Origin: Macquaria australasica
Lineage: Eukaryota > Chordata > Actinopteri > Centrarchiformes > Percichthyidae
NCBI GenBank assembly: GCA_005408345.1
Contig: SEMN01000313.1
Location: 248,001 to 312,000, forward strand
DNA length: 64,000 nucleotides
Direction: 5' to 3'
A program made the position numbers and the translations under genes. The notes below the pieces were generated by a model. That model saw nothing but the letters and a program-made list of their open reading frames with translations. It did not search any database and was not told the DNA's origin. Below, piece by piece: positions 34,626 through 47,046 of the stretch; the first letter of the stretch is position 1; the number at the start of each line of letters is the position of its first letter.

Positions 34626-36320
34626 TGTCTCACATGTAGATGTCAATCAGTACACCCTAAATTTAAAAGCTGGCAACCTCACCTTAGCATAGCATCCAAG
34701 ATGTGATGCATACTGTCAGTTTTCCTGGTTCTCCGAATGTCATGTCCTGGTTTCCTGCTTTTCTTGGGTCTGTTGCCTTGCTGTTTTGCCTTTTGTTTTT
34801 TTCCCCTGGAGTTTTTGTTACCCGAACCTGGATCACCTGCCTGTAAGTTTCATTACTTTCAAATAAATCATTTATCTGCACCAGTCCGCTTTTGGGTCCT
34901 TTCCCTGCACTGTACTGTGACACATACATCTGAATGTGACTTCCAATGTACCCCTTTAAAGAAAACCAAACTGTATAGCCTCCTGTGAATAGGGGTAGAG
35001 GGATACAGATGCAGATAAAAATAAAAAGACTGCTCTGTGAAGTGTAGATCATGTGTTGGATTAAGGGAGCAGCAAGTGGTGGATAGGGAACACTGAAACA
35101 TATAGGGAATAAAGACAGAGGAGAAAGAACACTTAAGTCTGTGATGGCTGGAGGAGCAGTAAAAACACACTTTGTTCTATTTATATTATTTATGTTTTCT
35201 TCATTTGGATTCTTAGCAGAATTTATTTGCCTTTAGCTTCAACTTCGGCTCAAAATCCCTCACTAACCTAAGAAATATCATGCATTTCGATTTGCTTACA
35301 TAATTTTATTTATTTACACAGGCAGTCAGTTAATAACTTCTGTTTTTTTACTGCTCAGTCATGATGTTGTTATTATTGCACTGTTTGAGGATACACATGG
35401 TGAATCATGCTTTGAAAAGGTCCTTATTTCCCTGCAAAGCCACTGTGCTGAGTAAGATCTGAGCAGGGCGAAAACAGGCTGGATTTATTAAGGCCTGCAG
35501 CATTAAAAGTAAATGAGGGAGTAAAATAATAATAAAGGACTCTTTGAGGCATGTATCGTCTGAAGTAAATCCAGAGCCTCAGCTGGGATGCGGACAGGAA
35601 GGACAAAAAGAGCAAAAGACTGCCTCAGAGACTGATCTGGTCCATTGACTCTGTTGAGAATAACTTAGGAGTGCTATCACAGACTTATTGCATATAATTA
35701 TTGGTTTGATTTGCAAATGACCAGGTGGAGAGAGGGACAAAAGTTAAATTCAAGTCTAGTGCACCCTGGTGCTTCAGGTGGCTGAGGCACATACTACACA
35801 GAGCAGAAGGTCTCAACCCGAGGGCCATGGTGTGCCAAGAGCCTGCAGCTTTTCATCCAACCTCCTCACTACACTCCAGCAGATTTTACTGATTAGTCCC
35901 CCCCCACACACACACACCCTTTGGTATAATGTGCTAATCAGTGAAATCAGCTGCCATAGCATTTAATTGGAAAAACAACCTGCCAATTTTTCATCACCCA
36001 TTTGAGGCCCCCTGGTGTACAGTAATGCCTTGGTTTGAGTTTGGGTGATTTTTGTCTAGTACTCCTGACTGCAGGGTTTTCTGCAGTTTTATAAAACAGA
36101 GGTGGGCCTCATTGCCTGAAAAAAAGACCACCTCCCCCAACATCAGAAGAAATCAGAATGATTTACCAGCCGGTCTCATACTGTATGTTAATGTAAGTAG
36201 GTCTGCGTCATCTGTATCAATGACTTGGATCGGAGGGGTATTTTTCAGGGGAGCACAGGTCTGCAGCTCTTACCACCTCCTCTTACAAATTTCCTGGGGG
36301 AAACTCTGCGACTAACCAAT
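34626..36320. other. Noncoding stretch with one short inverted repeat
   Basis: Nothing coding was recognised. The opposed frames at 34684-35170 (both strands open) are chance. A short inverted repeat, possibly part of an old repeat, is at 35878-35953. Confidence 0.5.
35878..35953. repeat. Short inverted repeat around a C/CA run
   Basis: CAGCAGATTTTACTGATTAG at 35878-35897 pairs with the complement of CTAATCAGTGAAATCAGCTG (35934-35953): 18 of 20 positions agree. The loop is a C8 run followed by CACACA. The unit resembles a fragment of a fish repeat but I cannot name it. Confidence 0.6.
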
Positions 36321-36915
36321 AAAGCAGCCAAACATGCCATAACAAGACTAAGAGGCTACAGCCACGCTAGTAGCTCTGTGAAGAGGCTGTAAGGCTCATT
36401 ATAAAAACAAAACCAAACTGTTGGATAGATAAACCAAAGTATTTGACACATCCAACTTTTTACCTGATTATGGCACAAGATTAAAAATCAGGGATCACCA
36501 GAGTTCAGAAAGACCTGAATGTCTGCATCAAATTTCATGATAATCCATCCAACAGTTGCCGAGACAGCGCGACTGTCACTCTTCTTGGTAAAGGAAAAGT
36601 CAGGGGATGACCAAAGTCATTAGGATTTATTCTCTGTACCAAATTGCATGGCTATCTATGAAATCAATAGCTGTAAAGACATTTCACTAAAAAACACAAA
36701 TGTCAACCTCATGGTGGTGCTATAGGAAAAGTCACCAAAATCAGATGGCTTCATCCTCTGGGAACAATGACTGTACCAAAATTTGTGCCAATGTATACTT
36801 ACCACTTACTCTACTTGCTGATATATTTCAGTATGGACCTAACTAGTGGAGCGACCAACCAACCAAGCTAAGAGACATTGCCATCCCTAGAGCCATGCCT
36901 CTAGTGTGAATAATA
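36321..36915 (+). mobile_element. GCTAAC-rich interspersed repeat, copy C (internally deleted)
   Basis: Shares the start AAAGCAGC...CATAACAAGACTAAG with copy A. It then lacks the GCTAAC-rich left part: after GCTAGTAGCTCTGTG it passes through an unrelated join to ATAAACCAAAGTATTTGAC. The right part is the fullest of the three: CAGGGGATGACCAAAGTC, AAATGTCAACCTCATGGTGG, ATATTTCAGTATGGACC and ATTGCCATCCCTAGAGCC. The two ends carry loosely complementary CnnGCTAG words, consistent with imperfect TIRs. Confidence 0.75.
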
Positions 36916-39900
36916 ATCTTAAAAAAAATACTCAAAGTTGTAGGGTACACCACTACAACATGGGTCACTAACAAGACCTGAATGTGTTCCTCAGATCAAA
37001 ATACATTTGAAAATGAAGCAGATACAACTGTAATGGTTTTGGTTTCAGCTAAACACTCGCCATCCGCATCAGCGCTACCTGTCTCCCATCACCACCATCA
37101 TTTCCTCCAGTTGATATACGACCACCGTGGAAGAGAGTGGGTCTGTTACATCAAGACCTACAGACAAAAAACAACCCACGACAAACCCACATGGGGAATC
37201 TAGGAACACTAGTGCAGAGGTGGTATGAGTAATGGGGGTACCTGAGTGGGGTCAATGTGGCATTTTCACGCTAAACGTACCCACCATTAGCCATTGCCAG
37301 AGGGTCCCTCAGAGTCCCCTGCACACTATTAACCCACTCACGGGGCTGCTGGACTGGGAAAATGGGGAATAAGGGCATTTAGCCCAGAGGAATACTGCTG
37401 TGTGTCTGTGAAGGTGCATGCATGCGTGTACAGTATAACCATAAATATGCATAGCCAGATAAATGTGAGATTTTGCTAGTTTCGGCACGTGGCGCATGTG
37501 CAAGTGTATGTGTGGTTCCGTTTCCATGTCAGCAGAGGTGAACTCTTGCCTGGAACGTGTTCACACATGCAGTCAGATGAATGAAGCTGAGGGGTCGGAG
37601 TTGAGCTGCGACAGTGGCAGCTGTCAGCACTGTGGTGTGTGTGATATATGAGCTCATCCAACACTAACATTCCCTTTTTGTGGAGGGGCTGGAATAGTAA
37701 TACCAACATCATTTCCAATTCTTCCCTTGGTCATTTCTTATCTTGTATGATATCTGAGTTTTATTGTTCCTTGTTCAGTTGAATTTGCATTTCTCTTTTT
37801 TTCTTTGTTTATATGTTTGCACAGATGAGTGAGACTGGGTAAATATTGGTAGTTTCTTCTTTGGCTTCCTCCATCTTTGTGAGTATTATGATGCAAATGT
37901 TTGCCTGTAGATGGGCTAGACAAGTGAGAAAACATGGGCATGCAATCACAAGATTAAAACTGGAAAATGCATTACTTCAAGTCCATTTCAAAGGCATATA
38001 AATCATTTAAAAAAAGCATTGGCTATGTTGTTGCAGATGTTGGCAATAAATACATTTAGATTTAAATATATACAGTTTCTAGGCTCACTCATCTGGATAA
38101 GTTTAATGTAAATTAAAAAACGCACACAGGGAAATATTTATAAACACAACACACACATATATTCATATGCAAACACACCCTGGCCAAAGTGCAGCATCCA
38201 GGGACTGAATACCAGGGGACACACTGGTGCCACAATGCCAGCATGCTGCCAGTTGGCCACACCTGAGTCAAAAACCACAGAGGGTGAGACACAGCTGCAG
38301 AGCTGAGACACTACGACACGCATACATGGTGTGTGAGTATTTGTGTTTGTGTAAGAGACTGAGATAAAGCCCAGGGGATACAATAAAAGAAAAGAATGCT
38401 GACGAGAGAACTCAAACGACTCAAAATAAATTCCTTGCAGGCCAAAGTTGCTGATGCTGTGTGCTTTGCTCTTCTCCAATCTATACCCTTATGTCTCAAT
38501 TATTAGGTGGTTAAAATAGATCTGCATAATGGATGCAAAAACAAAAAGTTTCTCAAATAAGTGCTGCTCAGTGAGGGCAGAGATGGTGACAATACACTCT
38601 TCAGCCCTCCAGATACCCACAGTATCCAATTCTCTGTGCGGGAAATATTGAAAGCCTTGTGTACTGTATGTCTGAGATAAAGTGAAATAGTAGGAGATGT
38701 GTTACCTCATGTCCCTCTACTTACTCTCCCTAAGGCCCACTGTAGCACATTGAGCAGTCATCACTGGGATCCCTTTATGGCTATCCATTCTGTCCTCATG
38801 AATTACATCGCACATGATTTCCACCTTTGTTCATGCACGACGGTGCCAAGAGCCCTATGTCTGACACGTGTATAAATCAAAGAGCAGTTCACCATTTGGA
38901 TTGAGGTTGCTGGATACAAACTATCGTTGGAGTCATGCTGTGAAGTATGGTCATGAGCATTCGCCGTGCCAAGAGCACATGCAGAGCCAATCACGAGGTG
39001 TGACAAGTGCGCATAAGCATGTTTTATATTGCTAGTTTTATGCCTCACCTTGTTTACATCAATCATGTTAGAAGGGAACATGCCCTTCAACAGCAGAACG
39101 TGGTGTATGTTCCTACAGCAAGTGGAGATAAAGATGGAGCACAAGCTTTTGTTTTTCTGAGGTTAATTATTCCTCCCAAAATGCTCCATTTGCTAGCTAG
39201 CTGTGACACCGAGCAAGTCAAGCCGGGAATAACAACTGACAAACAAACAAATCAAATAAATCGTCTGCATTGAATTCCTCCTCCTCTTGTTATGATTATT
39301 TGCTTGTATTATTTTTCTCTGTCCTTCGCAGAAGGATGTGTGTCATCCTATCGGGTTCCATTGCATCAATAGACAGAGCACTTTGTTTTGGGTTGCATTT
39401 GGAGGGCTACGGAAAAATACCACCCACACCGGCTGTGAGTCATGCAGCAAACGCATGTTTGCATAACTCAAAATAATTGCATAGTATCTATCTCCAAAAA
39501 TCTAGTTATGCCCTTCGCTCCCTTCTCTCTTACCCTCTTCTTTTTTTTTCCCCACAGTGAGAGACACAAACAAGAAAACCAATAAAGCACAGGCCTATGA
39601 GACAGTAACAACAGAGCTACACATCATGAAATGATATTAACAGCACCACCCAGTTCTCTTTGAGGCGTGCAAGCTTACTATGCACAACAACCAACCTGCC
39701 ACTTATTCACAATGAGAAAGAAATAGTAACCACAGGCCACTATCTGTGGCTAGTATCCCCAGATGCCTGTAGGATTTGCAGAATCGTGCAATGCTGCCCC
39801 CTAATTAACTGTATTCTCCTCTAACAAACGCTGTTTTTTGTGAAAGTGCCGCTTTCGTTTCTTGATCTAGCTTTCGGCACATTATAGTCTTTACTTCCAA

Positions 39901-40011
39901 CCAGCTTAATGGTGTGAAGTGTGGTCACCGTGATCCTCCCTGACCCGTCTCATCGTCACCAGTTAATGGGAAGTTGCCACTAGCAACACAAGCAACGCTT
40001 TTGCATTGCAA

Positions 40012-40025
40012 GGGGGGGGGGGGGG
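40012..40025. repeat. Poly-G run (G14)
   Basis: Fourteen consecutive G on the plus strand. It could support intermolecular G-quadruplexes and is a likely site of sequencing-length error. Confidence 0.9.
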
Positions 40026-40251
40026 ATGAAAGTTGTGGGCTGGCAGGGCAAAATGGGATGTGGCAAGGAGTGGGATGGCGGATGCTTCAGCGCGTTGTGC
40101 TCTGTGCCGCTGCTCTCAAGTGTAGGTGTGCAATTTTCTCCTGTTTTAAACAAAGTATGTTGTTGAAGGCCAAGTCAGAGTAAACTCAGATCCCAAAGGC
40201 CATATACCGCATTTTATTGTTGGTCTAGGGTGGCTGAATTCATTTTTTTTT

Positions 40252-40527
40252 TTGTCCTTCAGGCTTTTCGGTGTCTCTATCACTCTGTCTTGTGTGCGGC
40301 TGATGGAGAATACATCCATGGAGAATTTGCTGCCTGTCTCTGAGGCAGCAAAATTCAGTGTTAATGCATCACTACCACTTGTCAGGCCTGTTGGAATAGA
40401 TTTTGAAAAGGATGCGAGAGGACACAATGCTAGAGGAAATGAAGAACCCGAGCCCTACACTATGGCCCTGTTGACAGACAGTATAAGCCCCAAATCTCTC
40501 ACTGCCTTTCTCATGCTCTCTCTGTGA
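40252..40527 (+). other. Open frame with acceptor-like context; doubtful terminal exon
   Basis: A T11-rich polypyrimidine run ending in CCTTCAG (about 40242-40262) precedes a frame open to a TGA at 40525-40527. An AATAAA word lies about 90 bp further on (near 40616). The translation includes ITLSCVRLMENTSMENLLPV and PEPYTMALLTDSISPKSL; I recognise no domain. The opposite strand is also open here (40427-40146, Ser/Thr-rich), which argues for chance. A terminal exon of an unknown gene is possible but weakly supported. Confidence 0.12.
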
Positions 40528-41199
40528 ACAAAGAAAAAAAAAAGAGAAAATTTAGTTTTATGTCATTAATATAGGCTAGAACATGTGATATACAGGGGTA
40601 GGGCATTGGCATAAAAATAAATAAATAAACGTATCTTGCTCTAGACAAGCCAAACATAGGAAGTGAATAACAGAACATTAAATGTGCTTTTTGGTGCTAA
40701 ATACCTCTGCTGCAACCGAAACAGCTTAAAATGCTGGCACGCTGTGTTCCTTCAGAAATTGAAAGGTTGTCAGCTCCAAATTCACTAATTAGACTATTCC
40801 TTTTCTGCCAAAATAAGCCATACGTCATACACCAGAGTATCCTAGATTATCAGTCTGAATGTTCATGCGTCAATTTCACACTTTAAATAAATAAAAAAAG
40901 TTAACATCTCACTGTTGAAACTGTGCAGCTCCTGGAACAGACAAGTCTGGGGATAACAGTGACAAAAAATGGATGATGTGATCCTGAAGTAGCCATTTGA
41001 TTGGCTGTGGATGGATGGGTTCCCAAGCCCCACTTAAGGATACTGTATCAGAGATGAATTAAAGTGTTGAAAGGAACTCTGTTCATCATTGTTTGTTTGT
41101 TTGCCGATTTTGATGTGAGCTTTGAACTTGCATGTCAGCAGTGACCTAAAGGTTGGAGAAGAGGGCTTGCGACTCTAAGGTTGTTCACCATCCAGACTG

Positions 41200-41760
41200 G
41201 CAGATAAAATCCTGACAGTCTTCTGAAGATTTCTTACTTTCTTGGGTTTATTTTTCCTCTGCACAAAGTTCATCCTCCTCTGCTTCCATCCTTCTTTCAT
41301 TGTGATTCTGTATATTTGCCTTTGTCTTCCTCCATCATCCTCAGCTGTTTCCACTGGAGTCTTTTTTTCCCCCTCTAGCTCGTCTTGCCTTTCACCAGGG
41401 CCTTTTGTCAACTTGCCCCCCTTCTCTTCCCACTTTGTGTTTTCATCCTGCCTCACCCTCTCCTCATTTCTTCCTGTCTTTCGCCAGCTTTGCCCCCTTT
41501 TCCATCTTACTTCTCAGTTTGCTTCAATTCAGTTCTTTTCCTGCACTCCACTTCCTTCATCTCTCAGACAGACAGGCAGACAGACAGACAGACGCGAACA
41601 CACTCATCTCCTCACCTCCGTCTTTCCTTTGCAGTCAGTCCCATGCATCTCTTCAAAGTCTCCATTTCCATCTCTTGTCGACTTTTTTGCCTTGCCATTG
41701 TTTTACTCTGTCTATACTTTTGTACTTTAGTCTGCTTAGCCGATTTCTCCTGTGTAGCTT
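41200..41760. repeat. Pyrimidine-biased tract
   Basis: The plus strand is strongly C/T rich for about 560 bp, which leaves all three plus frames partly open (41242-41821) and gives Lys/Glu/Arg-rich frames on the minus strand (41175-41456, 41612-41812). Three overlapping long frames on one strand are the mark of composition bias, not coding. Confidence 0.65.
41565..41593. repeat. (CAGA)n microsatellite
   Basis: CAGA/GACA tetranucleotide run of about seven units with one CAGG interruption, inside the pyrimidine-biased tract. Confidence 0.9.
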
Positions 41761-44421
41761 TCTGGGGTCTGATGCCACCAGACAGGAGAGCTTGATGTAT
41801 TTTTATGAACATGTGTTCTAATGTGCATGCAGCCTTCTAAGTAAATCATTGTGTAATATCTTTGCTTCAGTCAATCTCAAATGCTTTAAATGAGCTTTGT
41901 TTGTGTTTGTTCTACAAAGACTTAGCTTTAACTTCACCCCACTTTAGTGGAGGCAACAGAATTTTAACCTCAGCAATTTGATTAGGTCATCATTGATTAG
42001 GACGTGTCCAGACCTTCTAACAGAGGCTCTTTATTTGTTTCGGTGTGACCACTGCGTTGACACAGCGAGGGTTCTGACGTAGAGAGCTGCAGCACAAAAC
42101 AAAAGGTTGTTCAGCAAAAACATTGAATTGGGGTCATCATGCTGAAACACAATGCTTTTTCATCTGGTTACACACTCCACTGGTCAGACAAATACATGCA
42201 AGTGCACATTCCAAGTTACTTCGTAGCATGAATGGCGCAATTCTGCCATTTGTACTGTCTAGAGTAAAATCATTGTGGGCATGATAACTTTCCAGAGTTG
42301 TAAAATCTTGTAGTTAACATTTTTTAAGTTGCTTTTTCATACACGATAATATTTTCTTGGTTACTTTTTACCCTTTCCTGTATTGGAAACACCTCAGACA
42401 GACAGTCACTGGATGGGAAAACATAACTAAGACTGAAACCCCAGATGCTCCAGTTAACAGTGCCCACTTCAATACCCTGACATTATCCTTTAGCAACTAT
42501 CTGCTATATTTTCTAAGAAATTTGGAAGTCTGCAATTTGCTTTAACTAACTGATCACCCACTGAGTGAGTATGCTGCCATTTGCTTTGATCTCAACAAAC
42601 TCTTAACCACCAGTATGTACTTGCAATTTTGGCTATTTATTTAAAATGCCACACTCCCTGATTTTCAATGTTCTTTCTTGCCAATTTCCTGTACAATACA
42701 AATCATATCCCTCATATATCCACACGGTAATCTGAAAAACTGTTTCAGTGGATTGGGTCTTTAATGTTGTCCTTCATAACTCCTTTTCTCTTTACTGTGT
42801 TTGTCTTTGTCACTTTATCTCTTTACCGTTTAATTTAATCCTTTATTGAATACAGTTTATCACTGCCGTCTGCCCCGCCCTCTTTCATGTAGCTTGTGTA
42901 CTAAATAATGAGAAAGCGATCCTAAAAATAACAAATGACAAAATGTATCATGGACAGGAAAAGAGATCAGGTTCATATTATGGTGTATTGTGTTCTTTAA
43001 ACGTGAAGTGTAATATGGGGAAGTTACAGTATTTGTTACATAGTGTTAATTTACGGAATAAGTAATAAGAATTAGGATGTTAAACTTCAGCTGTTATAAA
43101 CCTATGATGGCAGGTGTTTTAAAGTTATGTGGCTGGTATTTACTTACATATTTACTGCACTTATATGGTAATTTACAATTCTGGCCGTGTGTTTGCCTGG
43201 TGAATCACGAATAACAATGTGACTAATGTTTCAAAATGTCAGAGGGTACGACTGTTAGAAAATTATGCTAATTATAAAGTACAATTGCAAAAGTTAAAGA
43301 CCAGCTCACCAGAAACTCTGCGCAAGTGCTTCAAGCGAGATCATCACATGCAGTCGTCTTTAGAAGAACCCATTTTGTTGTGTCACTTGTAAATCACTTG
43401 ATCTTTGATACACACTTAACACGCCTACAGTATAGGACAATATGTTTCTATAAAATGTTGACTAGCTTCTCAGAAAATGCTTCAACTTTAATTTTATACT
43501 TAATATATTAATTAGTAGATGAAAGAGAACTGGAGATCTGGTGATATCTTTTGAAATAATGTTGTGATATTTGTTGACCTTGGCTGCTTCACTTGCTTGA
43601 GTGGAAAAAGCTGCTTTGTTGCAACTGTGACACTCTGTGTATCGGTAAATGTGAGCATGCGTGTGTTGTGCGATTCAGTCCTCTCTCTGTCAATCTCTTT
43701 GCCTGTACAGTGTCTCTGTGGTGGCACAGGGCATCAGTAAGGTGCTAATTAGATGCTGCAGTGGAGCATGGGACAGAGCGAGTGGACAATCACCACAGTG
43801 AGAGATAATTTCACACTCTCTGCCCTGATAACTGTCTAACGGCTGCTGGAAGCACAACTGGCAGAGAGGCCCTGCTCAGTAATCTCCCTCCAAGCTAAAA
43901 GCAAAGCAAAAAATAAATTTAAAAAAAGAACCCACACATACTGTACAGGCAGGAAAGCAAACGTGTGTGAGGATCTTCCACTGGCAATCATTCATTCCAT
44001 CAGCAACCTTATCGTAACCTTAACACAAGCTCCTCCAACTCATTTGTGTTGCCGTTTCACTTGCAGAATAGAGTTGTCCAACAACCCTTAACCCCAAATC
44101 CATATTCAAAAAGGTTAAACAACTTGCTATTTGCAAACAACCAAATCAATTAGAACAACAATGACTTGCACACACAAACAAAAAAACAGTAATACAAGGC
44201 CAAGCCAAGAAAAATAATATTTTAGACGCCATGTTCCTGTAATTGCACACTTTCACTTTTTCCGTTCTTACGTGAATCTGTTAATTCAAATACTGCGTTT
44301 CATCAGAGATTCATGTAGGAGGAGGATGTATGTAGGAGGATTACGACATGTAAAGCTTAGGGCCGGGTTATGTTCAAACAATGTGTTGTTCTACCACGTC
44401 AGAAGGCTAAAGTATACCTGA

Positions 44422-44448
44422 CCCCCCCCCGGAAAGGTGTGGGGGGGG
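44422..44448. repeat. C9/G8 inverted repeat (hairpin-capable)
   Basis: Nine C, the loop GGAAAGGTGT, then eight G: a self-complementary stem. A further G5 run follows at 44452-44456. It could extrude as a hairpin or form G-quadruplex/i-motif structures. It is also a place where assembly may be wrong. Confidence 0.8.
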
Positions 44449-45259
44449 CAAGGGGGTTTTAGAAGCTATTTGACCACCCAACAAGTTGTTCTGACAGAGT
44501 ATACTGGTGCCTTTATGCCTACCATTCACCAAGGCTATTCATTGAAAGAGTCCAACTAAGTGAAGTTAAATCTTTGAAGCTATGAGAAATGGATGACTAA
44601 AACGAGTCTCACTCTGGTGCATAAAAGGAAAACATAGAAGGCTCTATGAATCAGAGGTTATAAGGACAGAAGTGCATTAAGTTTGCAGGGATCAAACAAT
44701 CAAGAACACTGAACTGAACTGCCTGAATCTTTTTTTACAGCCAAAATCATGAGTATTTCTGTTGCAAAATGATTCCAAACTACAAAATGGTTCAGAATCG
44801 TTTGGCAATTTCTGCTTTATGTTTTTTATGTTGGTCTCTTTCAGTATCCATCAGTACAGGCTGTGACATAAGACAGCAGAGGGACAAAGCAGAAACTAAT
44901 AGAGACAGTAATGGAGAAGACTGTGAAAGGAAAAATATTTTTGGTTCCATTTGGACAATCCTGTAATGGAGGTTTGCCCTGTTTGAGTGATAGGCACTTG
45001 TTGGTTGTTTGGCCCTTTGGCACTTTCCCAAATCACACTTACTACTGCTTCACTTTCCTTGGCCCTCAGTCTTGCTAAAAATAACTCTCTGGTTTTAGCA
45101 GCGTGCATGCGCTAACACACGCAAACCTGCACCAACTAAATGGTCCTCCTACCTTGCTCCCATATGATAGTGCACTGCAGATGTTTGTGATTAGCCTTGT
45201 AATGATAATAACCCGAGTCTTTTTCTGTGCTTCTCATCTCGCGCTGTCTCACTTTCCAT

Positions 45260-45282
45260 CACACACACACACACACACACAC
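45260..45282. repeat. (CA)n microsatellite
   Basis: Pure CA run of about eleven units. Confidence 0.93.
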
Positions 45283-45294
45283 ATTATGCAGGTC

Positions 45295-45530
45295 TAGCCA
45301 TCTTGTGATGTTGTTGCTAGGTCACGCTATGCGCTAGAGTCCCTCCGGCCATGGGGTTCAGTTCGAATTAGCCTTGTTCCCTACCAGAGGATGGGCTATT
45401 TACACATCTTGCCAGGCAATTAAGCGCTTGTCTGACATTGGGGTTTTTAGTGAGGGCTGACAGCATTATCACATGTCAGACGAGGGGATGTAAAAGCATG
45501 ATAGGTTGCTGTTGGACCAAGGCAAAATGA
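45295..45530. promoter_or_regulatory. Candidate conserved noncoding element
   Basis: Complex sequence with GTTGCTAGG (RFX half-site-like), GTTCGAATTAGCC, GGCAATTAAGCGCTTG (NKX-type AAGCGCTT) and CTGACAGCATTATCACATGTC. There are no simple repeats after the CA run. The texture is enhancer-like and unverified. A GTTCGAATT word resembles a tRNA B-box but no A-box or cloverleaf accompanies it. Confidence 0.33.
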
Positions 45531-46534
45531 GGGTTATGCTGTCTTCCCATCCATTCTCCTCTCTTTTGCTTTTATCATGTGTACCTAGTGCCCACTGGTG
45601 ATTACAAAGAAAAGGATAGAGAACCAAAATGTGCCCTTAGAATTGATGTTCAGAAAGGTTCTGCTACAAGACCCATTCCTCAGATGATGGAGCAGACAAA
45701 GTGTGAATCTTGATATCTCTGCTTATTGGCTTTGGTTGTCTGACACATTCTAGGTGATTGTTTGGATGATTGCTGGAGCATTGCGAGCCAGAAGCCTTTG
45801 TGGGTTGATCACACACACACATTAGAAAGCTGGGAGTAATGCTGGTCCTGCCACAAAATGGACAGGCAAATCGCAGTTCTGGTGGAGGCTGACAATGGGT
45901 GGTGCGTAGAGGGAAGATTTAACCAAGACGCAACACAGCAGAAGCATAAACAGCACTGACAGCTTCAGCCATGTACCAAAAGCCATGTCTTTTAAAACAC
46001 TAAGAGCAATTTGATTATGAATCCATTATTGAATTTTAGGTTTCACTTACATTGTCAAGTGTTAAAATTAACACGAACTCAAAGATTCAGTTGAGATTCA
46101 TTTTTGTTGCCTGAGAGACCGTTTTTAGTGATATCCTAATTAATGTTCACAACTAATAGCTATAGAACCTAAAAATGAGATGAGCAGCAAAAAATGTAAA
46201 ATGTTGATTCAATGTATCTGACACAATGAAAAAAACAACTGTAACCTACTTACTTTTACGCCATATTTTTTACAAGTTACTTGCTCCAAATCTCAATCTC
46301 AAAGAGGTCTCAATGCAAAACCATTGATAAGAGTAACTTAATACCTCAAAAAAATCTCGTCTTTGCTGACCTCCAGTGGTTTACCTTCTCACCTTGCTGC
46401 AGTTCATGTGTACTCCAGGATCTGGTGACATCATTGCTGGTTGTGGTGGGTGGTTGTCACTCTCTCGTTACAGAGAGAATATTAACCAGGCAAAGGCCAA
46501 AACTTTCATTGGCTGTTACTTTATAGCGGATATA

Positions 46535-47046
46535 AGCTGTGTCTCAATTCAGGGGCTGCATTCTTCAAATGCTGCATTTGAAGACTGAATGTGTCACAGC
46601 AGCATGGCAAGGCTGTCCCATTTTGAAGGCTTCTTCAAATGCGGCCTTCTTTTCGAAAATTTGGAGGATCCAACAGCTGTATCCTTCATGGCCCAACCTA
46701 ACCCAAGATTCATTGCGCCCAAGAGAATAAGGTGTCCCCAAACGTACCGTCAACAGCGGCCGAGCTTTTAAATGCAAGTATTGGGTTTCAACTCACTCAA
46801 ATATCTAACGATACAAATGTTAAAAAATCCAAGGGGCCTTAAAAACTTCAAACCTCAACTGCAGCTGTCAAGGTTGCTAGGCGACAGGAACAGCGCTTCA
46901 TCACACTGGTGACTCAAATAGGAAATCCCCCGTAGACTAGACAGTCTCATTTAACAACGCTTGGTTTGGCCTTCACGGTCTATGAAGGCCGCACCTTCGT
47001 AGACCAAGTCCTTAGAAGGATGCTGGCCCTGAATTAAGACACAGCT
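46535..47046. mobile_element. Non-autonomous TIR DNA transposon, 512 bp
   Basis: The left end AGCTGTGTCTCAATTCAGGG and the complement of the right end AGCTGTGTCTTAATTCAGGG differ at one base in twenty, and partial pairing continues inward. The trinucleotide ATA flanks both ends, compatible with a short target duplication. The interior has repeated GAAGGC/GGCCTTC words and short CpG-bearing patches. No transposase frame is present. I recall this as a common fish repeat. The superfamily is not settled; the 3-bp flank would suit PIF/Harbinger, and hAT is the alternative. Confidence 0.88.

Larger units (their letters stand above)
36916..46534. other. Long noncoding stretch with several low-complexity tracts
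   Basis: Holds a G14 run (40012-40025), an open frame with a splice-acceptor-like start (40252-40527), a pyrimidine-biased tract (41200-41760), a C/G hairpin (44422-44448), a CA repeat (45260-45282) and a candidate conserved block (45295-45530). The remainder is AT-rich and featureless to my reading. Confidence 0.5.

Noticed and set aside
34684..35170. Frames of 83-122 codons open on both strands
   Set aside because: Mutually antisense open frames without domain; consistent with low stop density by chance.
41242..41821. Three overlapping plus-strand frames of 136-162 codons
   Set aside because: All three frames are open together because the strand is pyrimidine-rich; Ser/Leu/Phe/Pro-rich with no motif. 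Composition, not coding.
45340..45380. GTTCGAATT word resembling a tRNA/SINE B-box
   Set aside because: No A-box at the expected distance and no cloverleaf or SINE tail could be drawn.
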